Positions 1 to 11,715 are shown, counted from the first letter of the stretch. The stretch: DNA of 64,000 bases from Cladopsammia gracilis (GCA_022457155.1 JAJGOT010000356.1:646001-710000); one strand, 5' to 3'. Program-made: numbers and translations. Notes: a model not told the origin generated them from the letters alone.

Positions 1-97
1 GCTTTATTTTCATTTTGCTCAATAAACTATTCCAGCAGGAAACGTGAAATGAAAGTTATAGTGAGTGATTTTCAGTTACACCAGAAGCAACATAGTC

Positions 98-308
98 CGC
101 TCCATGAAGGAGTACTGTATAATGGTTGTCTCCATGAAGGAGTACTGTATAATGGTAGTCTCCATGAAGGAGTACTGTATAATGGTAGTCTCCATGAAGG
201 AGTACTGTATAATGGTAGTCTCCATGAAGGAGTACTGTATAATGGTTGTTTCCATGAAGGAGTACTGTATAATTGTGTCTCTATGAAGGAGTACTGTATA
301 ATGGTTGT
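98..308. repeat. 30-bp minisatellite, about 7 units
   Basis: Seven nearly identical 30-bp units built around CCATGAAGGAGTACTGTATA follow one another; the last unit has two substitutions. Because 30 is a multiple of 3, several frames on both strands stay open and give repetitive peptides. Nothing else argues for coding, so this is treated as a tandem repeat. Confidence 0.95.
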
Positions 309-378
309 GTGTATTGGAGACAGTTTTTTGCTGCATTTGAAATTGGGATGTCCTGGATACAAATTTTCTACTCTGACC

Positions 379-1055
379 TAGTGGTGTAAACGATTAATCG
401 AGATTATGACCATTCGGTTCGATTCATGATTCTTTGCTTCCACGTTTCGATTTTGGTTCAATTTTTGCATACCTTTTTCAGGGCGCCCTCAATGAGTTAT
501 ATTGTGAAATCAGAATTCAGAACTCTTAAAAATCTGTGTTTTTGATTGACGAGCAGAGGCATTTGCAGTTTTTGTGCCATTTTGTGTTGCCTGGTAAAAA
601 TGGTGCCCTTCTACCACCCCTTGAGAATTTCCAAATACAGACTTCTCAAGTCTCACGGTTTTGCCGTGAGACTCACGATTTTGAGGGCAATCTCACAGTC
701 TCACGATGAGGCACAGAAATCTCACGGTAAGCAGATTCACAAGCTGATGGAATACACTTTCCTTAAATATTTTCATTTTTGTCTTTTAAAATTCATTTTC
801 TGGCCAGGTTTTTGGTATTTTGGGGTTGAGAGGTCTACAAATAAGGCAAACCATGCGTGACATGTTCTCAAACATGGCGACACACGACCAAGCGATCGTG
901 AATCCGCCTGCATCTTTTAGATCAACTGTTATGTTATGGTTTTCCAGCTAAAGACGGTACAACAGATAAGTCTAAAACTATTTGCATAATCAAATCAAAA
1001 AGGCAATAATCAAAATTGAATCTAATCGCATGGAATCTGAATCGTTACACCCCTA
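379..1055. mobile_element. Non-autonomous hAT-type element (MITE)
   Basis: The ends read TAGTGGTGTAAACGATT on the left and, reverse complemented, TAGGGGTGTAACGATTC on the right, which is the terminal pattern of many animal hAT elements. The 8-bp direct repeat CTCTGACC lies at 371-378 and again at 1056-1063, matching the hAT target duplication length. The 677-bp interior has no transposase. It contains a run of repeated CTCACG motifs at about 650-725. Confidence 0.85.
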
Positions 1056-1063
1056 CTCTGACC

Positions 1064-1396
1064 CTTGGTTGATTTGCAACACAATCATCAAGTTCAGTTG
1101 AAACCTCTGTCTTGCTCAAGTGAACATCCAACTGTTCTCTCCTCCCTAGCACTGCAGTTATTTGTCCTCTACATGTTCAATTCCAGTTTTTGTTTGAAGG
1201 CCATTACACATTTTTTTGAAAAGGAGTGATAACTTTATCTCTATATATTATATAACTTTGTTTGAAGTTCAAGATAAATAATCTTCCACTCTGTAGTATA
1301 ATACATCAAGCAGAAAACTGTGACAGCTTCTAGTGGAAACTTGTAGCAGTTGCAAGTCGTTTCATTCAAAGAATAACTTGAACATGGGTGGGTGGT
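1064..1396. other. POP7 3' flank, nothing recognised
   Basis: AT-rich sequence between the hAT-type element and the POP7 stop codon. No open frame, tandem repeat or inverted repeat was found. It should hold the POP7 3' UTR, but no clear minus-strand AATAAA was identified. Confidence 0.5.
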
Positions 1397-4200
1397 TCAT
1401 GGAACTTCTTTTGAGGTTCCTTCTGAAGCAACTGCAGACAATTCTTTCTTGTAAACTTTTATGTGGACTGCTGAGTTTGTGCGAACTTTGGAATAACATT
1501 CCTGATCCTGAAATAAGAAGAAAAAGTCATTATATGCATGGAAAGATAAGAGAAATAATCTAGTCCCACACAAGCCACAAGCACACCACCTGGTCACAGG
1601 CATACCACATGGTCACAGCTGGACCCACTGGCTTTTAGATTTGAACGTCTACTGTGATAACTACCAGACCATACCCCTTGGGTGGTTTCACATAACCAGT
1701 GGAATAGAAATCAGACAAATAGACACCATTGAAAATGAAAGAAGATTTTGCCCCTCTGGCCTTCTTTTTATTGGCAAGATTGGGGGGGGGGGTCCCTAGA
1801 TCTGCCACTGCTGTGTGTTTTTGTAAGTTTTTAATAATTAAGCCAATGCAAGTCTGATGCTTAGAAAAATATAAATCACTTACATCATCTTCTGGCTCAA
1901 AGTCATCAACTAGTTTAACACTGGAAGTTGTTGCTGAAATCTGCCAAGTAAAACGCTCACTGTTAAAATAAAATAAGAAAATAAATGGGAATTTCAGTGG
2001 AAATACACAGAGTGGCTCTTCCACTGCGCAAGTTCAAATTCATTTTATTCACACTTATTTCACAAGGCACAGTAAAATATTCCAAAATTGACTTCCGATA
2101 ACTGGAACCTTCAAGGGAAATAGAAAAAGGTTTGAGTTATTGGGAGTTCAAGTTACTGGGAGTTGAGAACAAATGACCGGAAATAAGGAAAAAACGGTGT
2201 CTACTGTCAGTGTCAGTTTTTGTTTATACAGAGTGTACATTTTAATCAAATTTTACTTCAATATTTCAGAATATTATGCAATAAGAATGCAATGTAACAT
2301 GAAACAAAACAAAGCAAAGCAGCAGGAAAAGACTAGGTACTGTAATGCAAACAACATTGGGCTACTGATACAGAGTTCATGCAACTTACTTTTTCGAGAT
2401 GTAGTTAACATGACCTGATGCTTCTCAACTAATCTATAACTATCAATTATCCTTGGAATGTTTCTAACGTTGGATTTGAAAGAATCAAATGTAATCAATA
2501 CCATCCTCTATTTTTTTGCGTGCCGATAAGAAGAACGACTGTACTGTGGTGGTGACTGGAAGGGATGTAAGTGCCATGCACACTGCACTTCATGGGACAC
2601 AAGAAATTTATTGACATTTTGAAGGAGTTAAGTGGCAAAGCTTGATGAAGATATTAAGATAGCAAAATCTGAACTGGACTGACACATAATTTTTTTGTTA
2701 TGCAAGAAAAGATACAGTACACTGCTGCTTCAAAATAATAATTTTATATTCAATGTTTTGGACTACAGTACTGTATTTTTTTACTTTCAAGTCTTGAAAA
2801 ACATGGTTCAAGTTATTGAGAGTAGAATTTTATGGAAAATGGGCTGAAGTGAAACAAAAATTTCTTCAAGTTAGCGGGAGGTTTGAGTTATCGAGGGTTT
2901 GAGTTATCGAGGGTAAAATTACAGTTACTGTAGAAATCCAGGGGAAATCAATTTTGGTTCGAGTTAGCGAGGGTTCGAGTTATCGGGAGTCGACTGTAAT
3001 TACATAACAAATATGAAATGTGAAGTGGCGAGAGGAGCAAAACCTTTGGAGTTGGCCACTGCCACTACCTTTACAAGGCTCAATATTAGGGACAAGAGGA
3101 ACTAAAGTTAATAATCATGGGACTCTGTGTAAGAAAGAAGCAGTATCATATTACCTCAACAGTTCCTTGACCTCTGTGTTCAAGCTGCAGTGCTAGATTA
3201 ATTGCGCGGTTAATAGCAGCACCCAATCCATGTATTGTCACCTCTTGCTCACTGAATATTTACAAAAATATGGTTTGTTTTGCACATCCTGGACATGGTA
3301 ACATTTAACTTTCAATTTTATTACTTCCATCACTTTCATGAAATATTATAAATCTATGTTAACAAGCTTTAAAAATCAAAAGTGATGAGGAGTCTATAGA
3401 AAAGCAAAAATGCTTGAAGTAATAGACCCCTTTCAATGGCCATTACATAACTTTAGGTTGAATTATACTTGTCTTCAGCAAATTTAATTTTAGAAGCAAT
3501 AAAGAGTGAAAAAAATGATTATTGGAGAATCATTTGCCACTACTGTCACTGCCCAGCTTTGATAGAAGTTTTTGCTAAATACATTTTTTTGAAAGAGAAA
3601 ATGGACTTGATATCTTTTGTCTTTTTGTTAATGCTGCTCCATATTTTTGGACCCTGAAATGATACGGAGTACTGCCCTAACCTGGAAGATTTTATGGGGG
3701 AATATGGCAGTTATGTCTTTGACGTCTTCCGTAACTATGTACCATGTGATTTAATTTGAACAATTGTTTTAATTTATGTGGTATAAGCTTTAAACATTAC
3801 TGTTGAAATTTCCAATTCATTTTTCACAATATTATTATCATATTTTGTAACATAATAACATGATTAAGAAACAAAAGAATGCCACGGTGCATTTTGCGTA
3901 CAGTACGCCAGAGGTGTTCGGCATGGATCTTTGCTGCTTATTATTTCATTTTATTACTGAAACAAACCTTGAATCAAGTGACTTCTGACATCGTTCAAGT
4001 TGTGCAGCAAAGTCTGTCTTTCTATTCACGTATACATCATTTCGGCGCTTTTGCCCCTTCTGTGAGGCTCTCTTTTTAACCACATCTACATAAGTTGAGA
4101 CAAAACAAGTAGTTATGCTTTGAAAGGAAAGAAAACGCGACTTTCACTTAAGCTTATAGTTGTTGAGAACAGACTACTTACGACCCCTTCCGTCCGCCAT
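1397..4200 (-). CDS. POP7: Ribonuclease P/MRP protein subunit POP7 (Rpp20)
   Basis: Rpp20 is an Alba-fold subunit of nuclear RNase P (tRNA 5' maturation) and RNase MRP (rRNA processing); it normally pairs with Rpp25. Five minus-strand exons, 4200-4182, 4085-3968, 3251-3155, 1940-1884 and 1507-1397, join in phase into 133 codons, against 140 aa in human. Exon 2 carries NDVYVNRKTDF and CQKSL, exon 3 the Alba core IHGLGAAINRAINLAL, exon 4 TSSVKLVDDFEPE, and exon 5 RTNSAVHIKVYK. Every intron has GT/AG ends. The start codon lies in the motif ATGGCGGAC, and exon 1 codes for only six residues and one base. For exon 4 the acceptor ending TTGGCAG is chosen, because an upstream AG would bring a stop into frame. 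The gene is head to head with RPL38. The family call is firm; the N-terminal start is slightly less so. Confidence 0.93.
2085..2998. mobile_element. Pogo/Tigger-like TIR element relic in POP7 intron
   Basis: The right end reverse complements to CAGTCGACTCCCGATAACTC followed by GAACCCTCGCTAAC, the terminal style of pogo/Tigger elements. The left end, TGACTTCCGATAACTGGAAC, is a diverged copy. Iterated GAGTTATCG and GAGTTAGCG motifs lie inside both ends. No transposase is visible. TA flanks the right end; the left boundary is blurred. Confidence 0.6.
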
Positions 4201-4501
4201 TTTGTTTTAAGGGGTAAAGCCGCTGTGCGTTAGAATTGAAAAGCAGGCGCATGTTCGATAATCGTCCTTTTGGACTTCCATCTTGTATTCATTGGAAGGT
4301 AATAATTGATGATGAGAAAATCCTAGTATATCTTTGCCATCCTTCTAAAATTTCCTTATGTCTGGACTGCATATAAAAACCATATGTATTTTAGATACTT
4401 TCTTTTTATAAATAATGATGTTTGTCGTTATTAAAGATAGTAACGAAGTCTCTCTGTGTCATGCTATATTTTAGGTATCTGTCCATCACGTTCGTTTCAG
4501 A
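4201..4501. promoter_or_regulatory. Bidirectional promoter between POP7 and RPL38
   Basis: The start codons of two divergent housekeeping genes are 301 bp apart, so both promoters must share this interval. Pyrimidine tracts such as CCTTTTGGACTTCCATC near 4265 resemble 5'-TOP starts of ribosomal-protein mRNAs and could mark the RPL38 start site. A GT-type donor after GGAAG near 4300 and an AG acceptor near 4472 suggest an RPL38 5' UTR intron. Start sites are inferred, not seen. Confidence 0.6.
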
Positions 4502-7500
4502 ATGGTAAGTTTTTCTCATTTAAAACTTAGCATGTTGTGCGTTTTTGATAAATCAATCTTGTTCCAGCTAACTAGCAGCTGAGCTTGCTAGCAGATTCAT
4601 TAAAATTTAAGCTTACGTTTTATTGCAGCCGAAACAGATCCACGAGATTAAAGATTTTCTCATTACCGCCAGACGGAAGGATGCGAAATGTAAGTAACTT
4701 GTGTTCTTCCTAATGCTTTAAAGCGAGAAACGGAACACATCGTATTGCTTGGCCTAGCATAATGATGATTCCAAATTGCACTTCAAAATACAGTTGAACG
4801 GCTTCTTTAAATTTAATATATGGACACTGAACAGCAGACCTACAATCTCGTCAGAAGTTTTGGGACGCTTAACTTTTTTCCCCACAAATTGTCTTTGTCG
4901 TCCCTCCATCTACCCAACCCCAATACAATGTTGAGTTTTATGCATATCATAACCTAGCAATGACTAAACTTTGTACTGGGGGGAGATGGGCAGGCTCGAC
5001 TACCAGCCGCTGTTCGGGAAACGAGACTGCGCTCCTCCCCCGAGAAGGCTGCTGGACGTGTGAACTTGTTATTCTTAATTTTGTCCAATCAGAAGCTGCT
5101 CGAATTGAGCAGGTGAATAAATTATTTTTCTAGAGCATAATTTCAAAATTGGAGATGCAAAGGAGTTGTTTGATTTGGCATACGATCATGTTGTAGAGAG
5201 ATTTAAACTTGAAAATCTCAAAGTTTTACAATGGAAAGTGCTGGCTGGAAAAGCTGGTTGACGGTGAATATTTGTTTGTTATTCAACCTACGGGATCAGG
5301 AAAGTCCCTTATTTTCCAATCCGCATCAATGATTTGTGATATTGTGAAAGAGACGGGTTTTAAATCCATTGCTGTTGTTATTCACCCCTGACTTAGCTAA
5401 TAGAAGAACCACTAAAATTCCTAAAATCAAAAAAGACGTGGAGGCAAAAAAAGCCGTTGAAAGGGGAGACTGCGAGATCGTCTTTGGATCACCAGAGTCA
5501 TTTTTGTGTTCTGATCGATCAAGGAAGATGCTGACGAGTGTAATTTATGAAGAGAGATTGTACCTCATTGCTGTGGATGAAGCTCACCATATTTCACACT
5601 TATATACATATAGACATATTGACAAGATCTGGCACTACATCACGTGTGTTTGACATATATCCAGTAACCAGTAGTGATGCATAAATTAAATTTTGAGACC
5701 GGACGCGAGAAAGTGGCTGAAATCAAGCCTAGGAGATAGGGGCCAGATAATGGAACGATAGTTTCTGTCTTCAAATCAAATTGTCATTGTGTAGTATTTT
5801 CTTAAGTGTTTTGTATTTGTCATTCACCAGTATAAAGGAACTCACAATTGACCAAGCTGACATCTGGACTTGTAGCTCAGTGGTAGAGCATTTGCCCCAG
5901 AATCACCAAAGTCATGGGTTTGAATTCCATTAAGGCCTGAAAGTTTTTCCAGGCTCTGATAGCCCATTTTGATAATGACGTTATTGACTGTAACTACAGA
6001 ATCCTTCAGGGGGGGAGGGTTATTTTTGCTGATAGTTAGGACTATATTTATTTAAGCTTCACTGGGATTAGGAAAAGCAAAATGAATTCTGGTAGTTAGT
6101 AGTTGTAGTGAAATAACTCCCAATAGTGCTAAAAATAAAACAATTCAAGTAAAATCCCAAATTTCATTTTGCAATTATAATGAAAAACAAATGGTACCCT
6201 GCAAAAGTACTGCCAAAGAGGTTCCATATGAATGGCACTACATGTCTTCATTATTGACTCTGGGAGTGAAAGGGTTAATTACTTTCATTATTGTTACAGC
6301 TGTCAAGATAAAGAAGATAAAGGATACAGTTAAGTTCAAGGTGCGATGTAGCCGTTATCTCTACACCCTGGTCATTAATGACAAAGAGAAAGCGGACAAA
6401 CTCAAGCAGTCTTTGCCTCCAGGTTTGTAATAATTTGCCTTAACACATTTCAATAATTCAAGTTAGTATTAATAATTTTCTAAATTACAGCCGCCTCCTC
6501 TTACCATGGTAGGACAGACCTTAGGTCAAAATATAAAACATGCCATGGGAAAGGTACTGTATAGTTAAAGAGAAAAACAACAAATTTTAAGACTTTTTAA
6601 GAGAAGACTTTTAGATCACAATACATACAAATCATACAAAATGAGATTTGTAACCCAAGGTCAATTTCAAATTCTCAGATGTCAATTTTTTAGAAAGTTC
6701 AACTTAAGTTTTCCGACATTCATTCGTAGTAAATTAAGGAAAAAATTTGAGTAACATACAATGTATTTAGCTCCAAAATGGACTTGTCAAAGTCAGTCCT
6801 ACAATCTTAAAGGATGTACATTCAATTAATTCTCTACTTGCACAATACCATAATACACCGCTTCTTCCCCCCAAAACATGTGCATAAGCACTGTTTTAGA
6901 TTTCCCTTGGGACATCTTCATGTCCCAGGAGAAATTGCAAACAATGATTATGCAAACTTTTGGTGGGTAAAAGAGGTGTATTATGGGATTTGTGCAAGTA
7001 GAGAATAATATAATAATAATAATAATGGACATTTAGCGCACTTTCTATGTGCTACTTTAAAAATGTGCTTTACAACACTGTTCAGGAGACTTTGCCAGAC
7101 TGCTAATGCATTTTACAATAGACCTCTTTAGCTTGTATAATTTGTTTTCCCAATGTAGGTCATGCGATGTTCTCAAGGGAATTTGTCCTTTGTCTTTTAA
7201 TAAATTATGCATACATATGCACATGAGGAAAACAACATTTAAAAGAAACAGTTCTCTAGGGTAACATCACATAATCTACATTGGAAAAACAAAAGATACA
7301 AGCTAAAGAGGCTATTAATGTGGAATGTGACACTGGGGACTACATCCCCTACTCTATCTCATCCCCTGCAAAGATTGCTTTGGGACTTTTAATGTCCCTT
7401 ACAGAAAGGACAACTGACAGTGTAGGAGGCAAGGCCAACAGCTTAATGTCACCACTCAATAACACGATCATCTGCAGGGGTTTCAATGAGAATTGAAGTA

Positions 7501-8200
7501 GGCAGCTAGCCAAGGTATAATAGGCGGCTGTGACAGATAAGGGGCCATTAGTCCCCGTCCCACTCGGGGGACAGAACATTTTGAAATCTAGAGGCTCGGA
7601 AATGTAATTTCCAGCATTCAGAGCATGAAATTGAGTAAAACGTAAGGCCGTTGTTTGTTGTTTGCTGTCAGTAACCAGTGGTGAGAGGCGAAGTAGGTAC
7701 ACTGCCGGTAGCTGGCTTCTATTGAAACCCCTGAATCTGAACAGAGGCAGATGTTGAGCACACAGCTAGCGTGATCTTACCAGTTATTTTAAGACCCTGG
7801 TTTCTGTTCTTGCCAGGGTTCGAACCCACAACCGCACAGCAGTCCAACACTCTACCAACTGAGCTAACTGGTGGGCGGTTAGCTTAGGTTAGGTTCACCA
7901 TCAGGACAGCAACTGTCCATCTTAAAACGGTGTCTGTCTTATAAAGTCACTTCAGTGAAATGATTGACTGAAGTGTGGTGGGAAAGTAATTTTGGTGTTC
8001 TTTTTGGGAGATATTTACTGTATTTTCCAAATAAGCACCATTCTAAGGTAACAAACAAAGTTGGTTCTTCCAACTTCTTGTTTTAAACATTGCCTTTTTC
8101 ATTATCTTTTTAATTGGACAGTTTGTTTGTTTTTTGTTGCCATGAAAATAATGTTCTTTACTTTTCATTTCCAGGTTTGGCTGTTAAGGAGGTGAAATAG
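4502..8200 (+). CDS. RPL38: Large-subunit ribosomal protein eL38 (RPL38)
   Basis: eL38 is a small basic protein of the cytosolic 60S subunit. Coding pieces 4502-4504, 4629-4689, 6300-6422 and 8175-8200 join with GT/AG junctions into 70 codons, exactly the human length. Exon 2 codes for [20 protein letters not shown], exon 3 contains [15 protein letters not shown] and KLKQSLPPG, and the last exon ends LAVKEVK. The first coding exon carries only the ATG before a GTAAGT donor, so translation begins in an otherwise non-coding exon. An AATAAA at 8221-8226 follows the stop. The 1.6-kb and 1.75-kb introns hold a helicase relic, tRNA-like sequences and a MITE. The reading frame is intact and strongly conserved, and very likely active. 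Confidence 0.97.
5160..5600 (+). pseudogene. RecQ-like helicase fragment inside an RPL38 intron
   Basis: Two overlapping frames give the N-terminal half of a superfamily 2 helicase core: Walker [12 protein letters not shown], then [10 protein letters not shown], then the Walker B/DEAH box VDEAHHIS. A stop and frame change after AVVIHP break the reading frame. No C-terminal helicase domain follows, because the match ends at DEAHHISH before unrelated sequence. A similar helicase start occurs inside the transposon at 56283-58076, so this is probably a fragment of a related mobile element rather than a host RecQ gene. Confidence 0.8.
5868..5945 (+). repeat. tRNA-derived SINE head
   Basis: An A-box-like TAGCTCAGTGGTAGAGC and a B-box-like GGGTTTGAATTCC are spaced as in a tRNA gene, but the acceptor stem does not pair. 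It lies within an RPL38 intron. It is read as a SINE head or tRNA relic rather than a functional tRNA. Confidence 0.55.
6831..7004. mobile_element. Short foldback MITE in RPL38 intron
   Basis: The ends are inverted copies, TCTCTACTTGCACAA and TTGTGCAAGTAGAGA. Pairing continues imperfectly inward through ATAATACACC and GGTGTATTAT, so most of the 174 bp can fold on itself. No coding capacity. A (TAA)n run follows directly. Confidence 0.7.
7800..7876 (-). repeat. tRNA-like sequence (SINE head)
   Basis: Read on the minus strand it has A-box TTAGCTCAGTTGGTAGAG and B-box GGGTTCGAACCC at tRNA spacing. The 5' and 3' ends do not form a clear 7-bp acceptor stem. A tRNA-derived repeat is favoured over a functional gene. 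Confidence 0.5.
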
Positions 8201-8559
8201 AATGTTCCTTCATGAACTGAAATAAAATGTATATAAACTAAATTTTGAGTTTTGTGTGGAAATTTGTTCATCCTATAAGCTCTGCTAGACATAGCTAGGC
8301 TCGGCTAGGCTTGGTCACCATGAAAAACTAAGGCCAGGCATCTTTTCTGGCAACAAGACAATGGACATTTTTTTTTTGTCCAGACAAAAACAATCCCATA
8401 CTACTAATAATATTTGTTGCTTATGTTGCGCATTTTAACATTGGGATATGATCAAATGTGCATTATGCAATGCTTAAAATAATTGAAAGTCCGAGAATAA
8501 TACAGTGCTAAGTGACTTTTTGGGTGTTTATTTCATTTTTCTTAAAAATTGTTGATTTC

Positions 8560-9287
8560 TCATGTCGTGTCTTTGTCATACTGAGTCCAAAGCACTTTTG
8601 AGCGCTTGAGGTAAAATTGGGCCTTAGTGGAAAAGACAAGCCGGCGGGAAAGTCTGGAATCATTTCGGATAAGAAAAAGGGCAGCGTTGTGAGTTGAGGC
8701 CCATTTGGACTCCATTTCTGATTTGCCATAGAATTTCCCGACATGTTTTGCGACAACCTGACCCTGGGAACGAGGTTGGCTTTGCGACAGTAGCAGATAT
8801 GCGTGGTCGGGCACTTAAAATACAGATTTGGACTGCTCGAAGTGAGTTCTTGCTGGCCGGCCGAAGTTGGGCAAGGCAGGCAAAGGCTATGAGCCGGCAG
8901 CGGAGAACCGGGAGTGCTTCTTAAGAGGCCGTAAGGGAGATGGTGCAAAACTAAGTGGCTGACTATTGGCGATAAAATGAAGCGCTTTTGATGGAATGAA
9001 CTTTGGTTCGTTTTTTTTTTTCTTGAGCGGGATTTAGTGGCACAAGCCAAAACTGGGCCATCTGAAGTGAAAAATCCGCATAAAATCGAGAAATTTGGGT
9101 AAACTTAGGATTCATCTTCTCGAGCGGGATTTGGCGGGAAACACGGAGTTATATCTTTTTTTGCATACGTTATTTCTCAAAATTGAAATTCTGAACAATG
9201 TTTTGCAATTTGAGGCAAATCTGAGCGAGAATAAATAAAAACGCCAAACATTCGACATGAGATGGTTATGCACCCAGCCCTTCAAAT
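8560..9287 (-). mobile_element. Truncated copy A of the GAAGGGCT TIR family
   Basis: The interior matches, in reverse complement, the complete element at 31814-32970; for example, the stretches around GAGTTCTTGC, CTATGAGCCGG and GGCGATAAAATGAAGC are shared. The right end CAGCCCTTC matches that family's terminus. No matching left terminus was found, so the copy appears truncated. No protein is encoded. Confidence 0.6.
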
Positions 9288-9310
9288 GTTTAACCTGATC
9301 AGTATTCATA

Positions 9311-10050
9311 ACAGTAATCCCAAGGGGCATACAGTACACAAAGACAACGCGCTGCAGTGCTTTGTTTTTTTAGTTTTATTGCTGAAAGGAACAACATGAG
9401 CGGTTAATTACCGAAACAAACAACTTGTGGCTTTTTTAAATGAAACGAACAACTTAAGCGGTTTAACAGCAATGAAACCAACAACTGGAGTGCTTTAAAA
9501 CAGTGAAGCGAACAAATTGTGCTTTTTCCGTGTTTTTGTTAAGTGAAACGAATAACGAAAGCAGTTTAGCCGTAGTGAAATGAACAACCTCAGAAGTTTA
9601 AAAGCAGTGAAACAAACGACTTGCACTTTTTCCGAGTGAAACGAACAACTTGAGGTGTTTAAAGGCAGTGAAACCAACAACTTTCGCTTTTTTCGAGTGA
9701 AATGAACAACTTGAACAGTTAAAAAGCAGTGAAACAAACAACTTTCACTTTGCGAGTGAAACAAACAACTTGAGCGATCTTTAAAGGCAGTGAAACCAAC
9801 AACTTGCGCTTTTTCCGTGTTTTTCCTAACCCTTATCCCTACCCTAACCCAAAGCTTAACCCTAACCCTGACCAACTTGCACATTTTTTCAGTTGAAATG
9901 AACAACACAAGAAGTTTAACAGCAGTTAAACCAACAACTTGCCGTTTTATCAAATGAAAGAAACGACTTGAGCGGTTAAAAAGCGGTGAAAACAGTAATC
10001 CCAAGGGGAATCAAGTATACAAAGACAAAGTGCTGCAGTGTTTGTTTGAG
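9311..10050. repeat. Degenerate tandem array flanked by direct repeats
   Basis: About 50 to 70-bp units containing GTGAAACCAACAACTT and GAGCGGTTTAA repeat imperfectly from about 9390 to 9985. The array is bracketed by two direct copies of a segment starting ACAGTAATCCCAAGGGG, at about 9311 and 9990. Long minus-strand frames here are by-products of the repeats. Confidence 0.75.
9828..9875. repeat. Short interstitial telomere-like tract
   Basis: Degenerate copies of the animal telomere repeat CCCTAA occur in tandem (CTAACCC, TACCCTAACCC, TTAACCCTAACCCTGA). There are about five recognisable units, embedded inside the degenerate tandem array. Confidence 0.7.
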
Positions 10051-10199
10051 AGGTTATTAGCCGACCGCATGTTTTTGGACCGTTTTTTTTTTCTCTATAA
10101 AATGAAGCACAAAACCAGTAATAAACAGTCATACAGGGCAATGTTTGCAACATAAAAACAAGTCTGAATGCCAAAAAACGGCTAATTTGGAGAATTTTT

Positions 10200-10994
10200 T
10201 TTTTTAAAAGTCACTTAACACCGTGTTGTTCTGAGCCCTTCAATAAAATACAAATAATAAAAAGTCCTATTAACTGTTTGATGAAGATTAAATCTAAATA
10301 CCATCCCCTCCCTACTATGAATAATTCAAACCATAGGCCTCTCTAAAATAATAGGTCTTAAGGAGGCCCTTTAATTTATACAGAATTAGCATTGCTAGTA
10401 CAGACAATTTGGCTTATTCTTAACGTCAAAAATATCAAGTGCCCTGTCAGGCAGGCAAACATATCTAATCAGTTTAGGGCATAAGGCAAACCCAATAAAC
10501 CAAGTCTCCTCAATCCTAAAGCAAGAGGTAATCCTCTGAGGACTCTGGGTATGAGATTGTGGTGTCCTGTGCCTGTACCCACTTTGCCCATTATACTATA
10601 CTTTGGCTTCTGCTTATATAATTATATATCTTTATTATAAATCTACTAGCACGTTACTCGCTGTCTATTCTGTTGTAGAAAGTGAGTGGAGTGAGTAGCC
10701 TAATGGCAGCAGCTTCTTCGCATTTTCTAAGTGTCTATTAAGAGTACTTGTTGTTAAGTTTTGAAAGTCTAGTAGATTTATACTAAAACAGTTAGATAAT
10801 TTGCTCTTGATTTCTATAGCGTAACAGTTGATTCAGGTTTCACCCTCATCAACTATCACGAGATAGAAATCTCAAGCTCATAATCTAATTGTTAAATTTA
10901 TATATAGGCAGGATAAAATAGTTTACACAAACGATTGACTCCCATTAAAGGGATCCACAGGATACAGCGTCTCCACACGAAATTGTAGATAAGT
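10200..10994. other. Spacer with no gene seen
   Basis: AT-rich sequence with no supported coding frame. Only short local repeats were seen, such as TAGATTTATA near 10760. Confidence 0.4.
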
Positions 10995-10998
10995 TTAA

Positions 10999-11715
10999 GG
11001 TTACAGTGTACCATCGGGGGTGTCTCCAGTATAACAGCTCTAGCGTCTTAAGATTACACTTAATATACCTAAACCCAGATATCAAATTAAAGCTTATAGA
11101 GCTGGCTATCTAAATATGGAAACCATTTGGTAATAAAATGAATTGTCGAATTTTTTACGTCGTCTCAATTCGAACGTCCGAATCAGCTTTAAAACGCTAT
11201 AACTCAAAGCGATTATTGTATTTTGCTAATTTGATTTGTTCTTGGGTTTTCGGACACGAAGCGCTAAAAAAAACGTGTCGGCGATTTCCCATATTCAATT
11301 GCAGTGAAAAGTTACAGAATATTTTCGAAAAAGGGAGAAAAAAAATTGGAATGATCGCACGGAAATGGCTCTTGACGAAAATGTTTTCAGAATTAAGAAA
11401 TTCGCCGACACTTTTTTGTTGATCATATGTTAGCCTAGCTTCTGTCCAAATTTGAAGAAAATCGAACAAATTCCCTTTGAGTTGTAGCTCTTTAAAGTGT
11501 CCCCAACAAGCGAAAAATTAAGTTTGAGAAAACGGCGCTTAACTGAAAACATATCGCTTAATAAACAAACTCCGCCCACAAAAGTTATACATTTCTCCGT
11601 CAATTTTCACTATTTTTCGATATTTTTTTTTGGGATGAAAGTTCATTCTGTAAACTTTATTTTAACGCCAAAAAAAAATTTCAATAAATTTTCGATCTGA
11701 AGGTACACTGTAACC
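10999..11715. mobile_element. TTAA-flanked TIR element (piggyBac/Kolobok type)
   Basis: Ends are perfect inverted repeats, GGTTACAGTGTACC on the left and GGTACACTGTAACC on the right. Both sides are flanked by TTAA (10995-10998 and 11716-11719), the target used by piggyBac and Kolobok. The 717-bp interior has a 94-codon plus frame and a 90-codon minus frame, neither recognisable, so it is classed as non-autonomous. Confidence 0.8.

Noticed and set aside
98..308. CRISPR-like repeat arrangement
   Set aside because: Units abut without spacers and the sequence is animal nuclear DNA.
49..381. Overlapping ORFs on both strands in the first 400 bp
   Set aside because: Caused by the 30-bp minisatellite; no unique sequence supports a gene.
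1941..1963. Earlier acceptor for POP7 exon 4 (after TTTTAACAG)
   Set aside because: In the required phase it starts with TGA; the acceptor at 1941-1942 keeps the frame and matches the family.
7800..7876. Functional tRNA gene
   Set aside because: A- and B-boxes are present but the acceptor stem does not pair convincingly; a SINE relic is more likely. The same holds for 5868-5945 and 20806-20879.
9495..10004. 169-codon minus-strand ORF
   Set aside because: It runs through the degenerate tandem array and a telomere-like tract and has repetitive composition.
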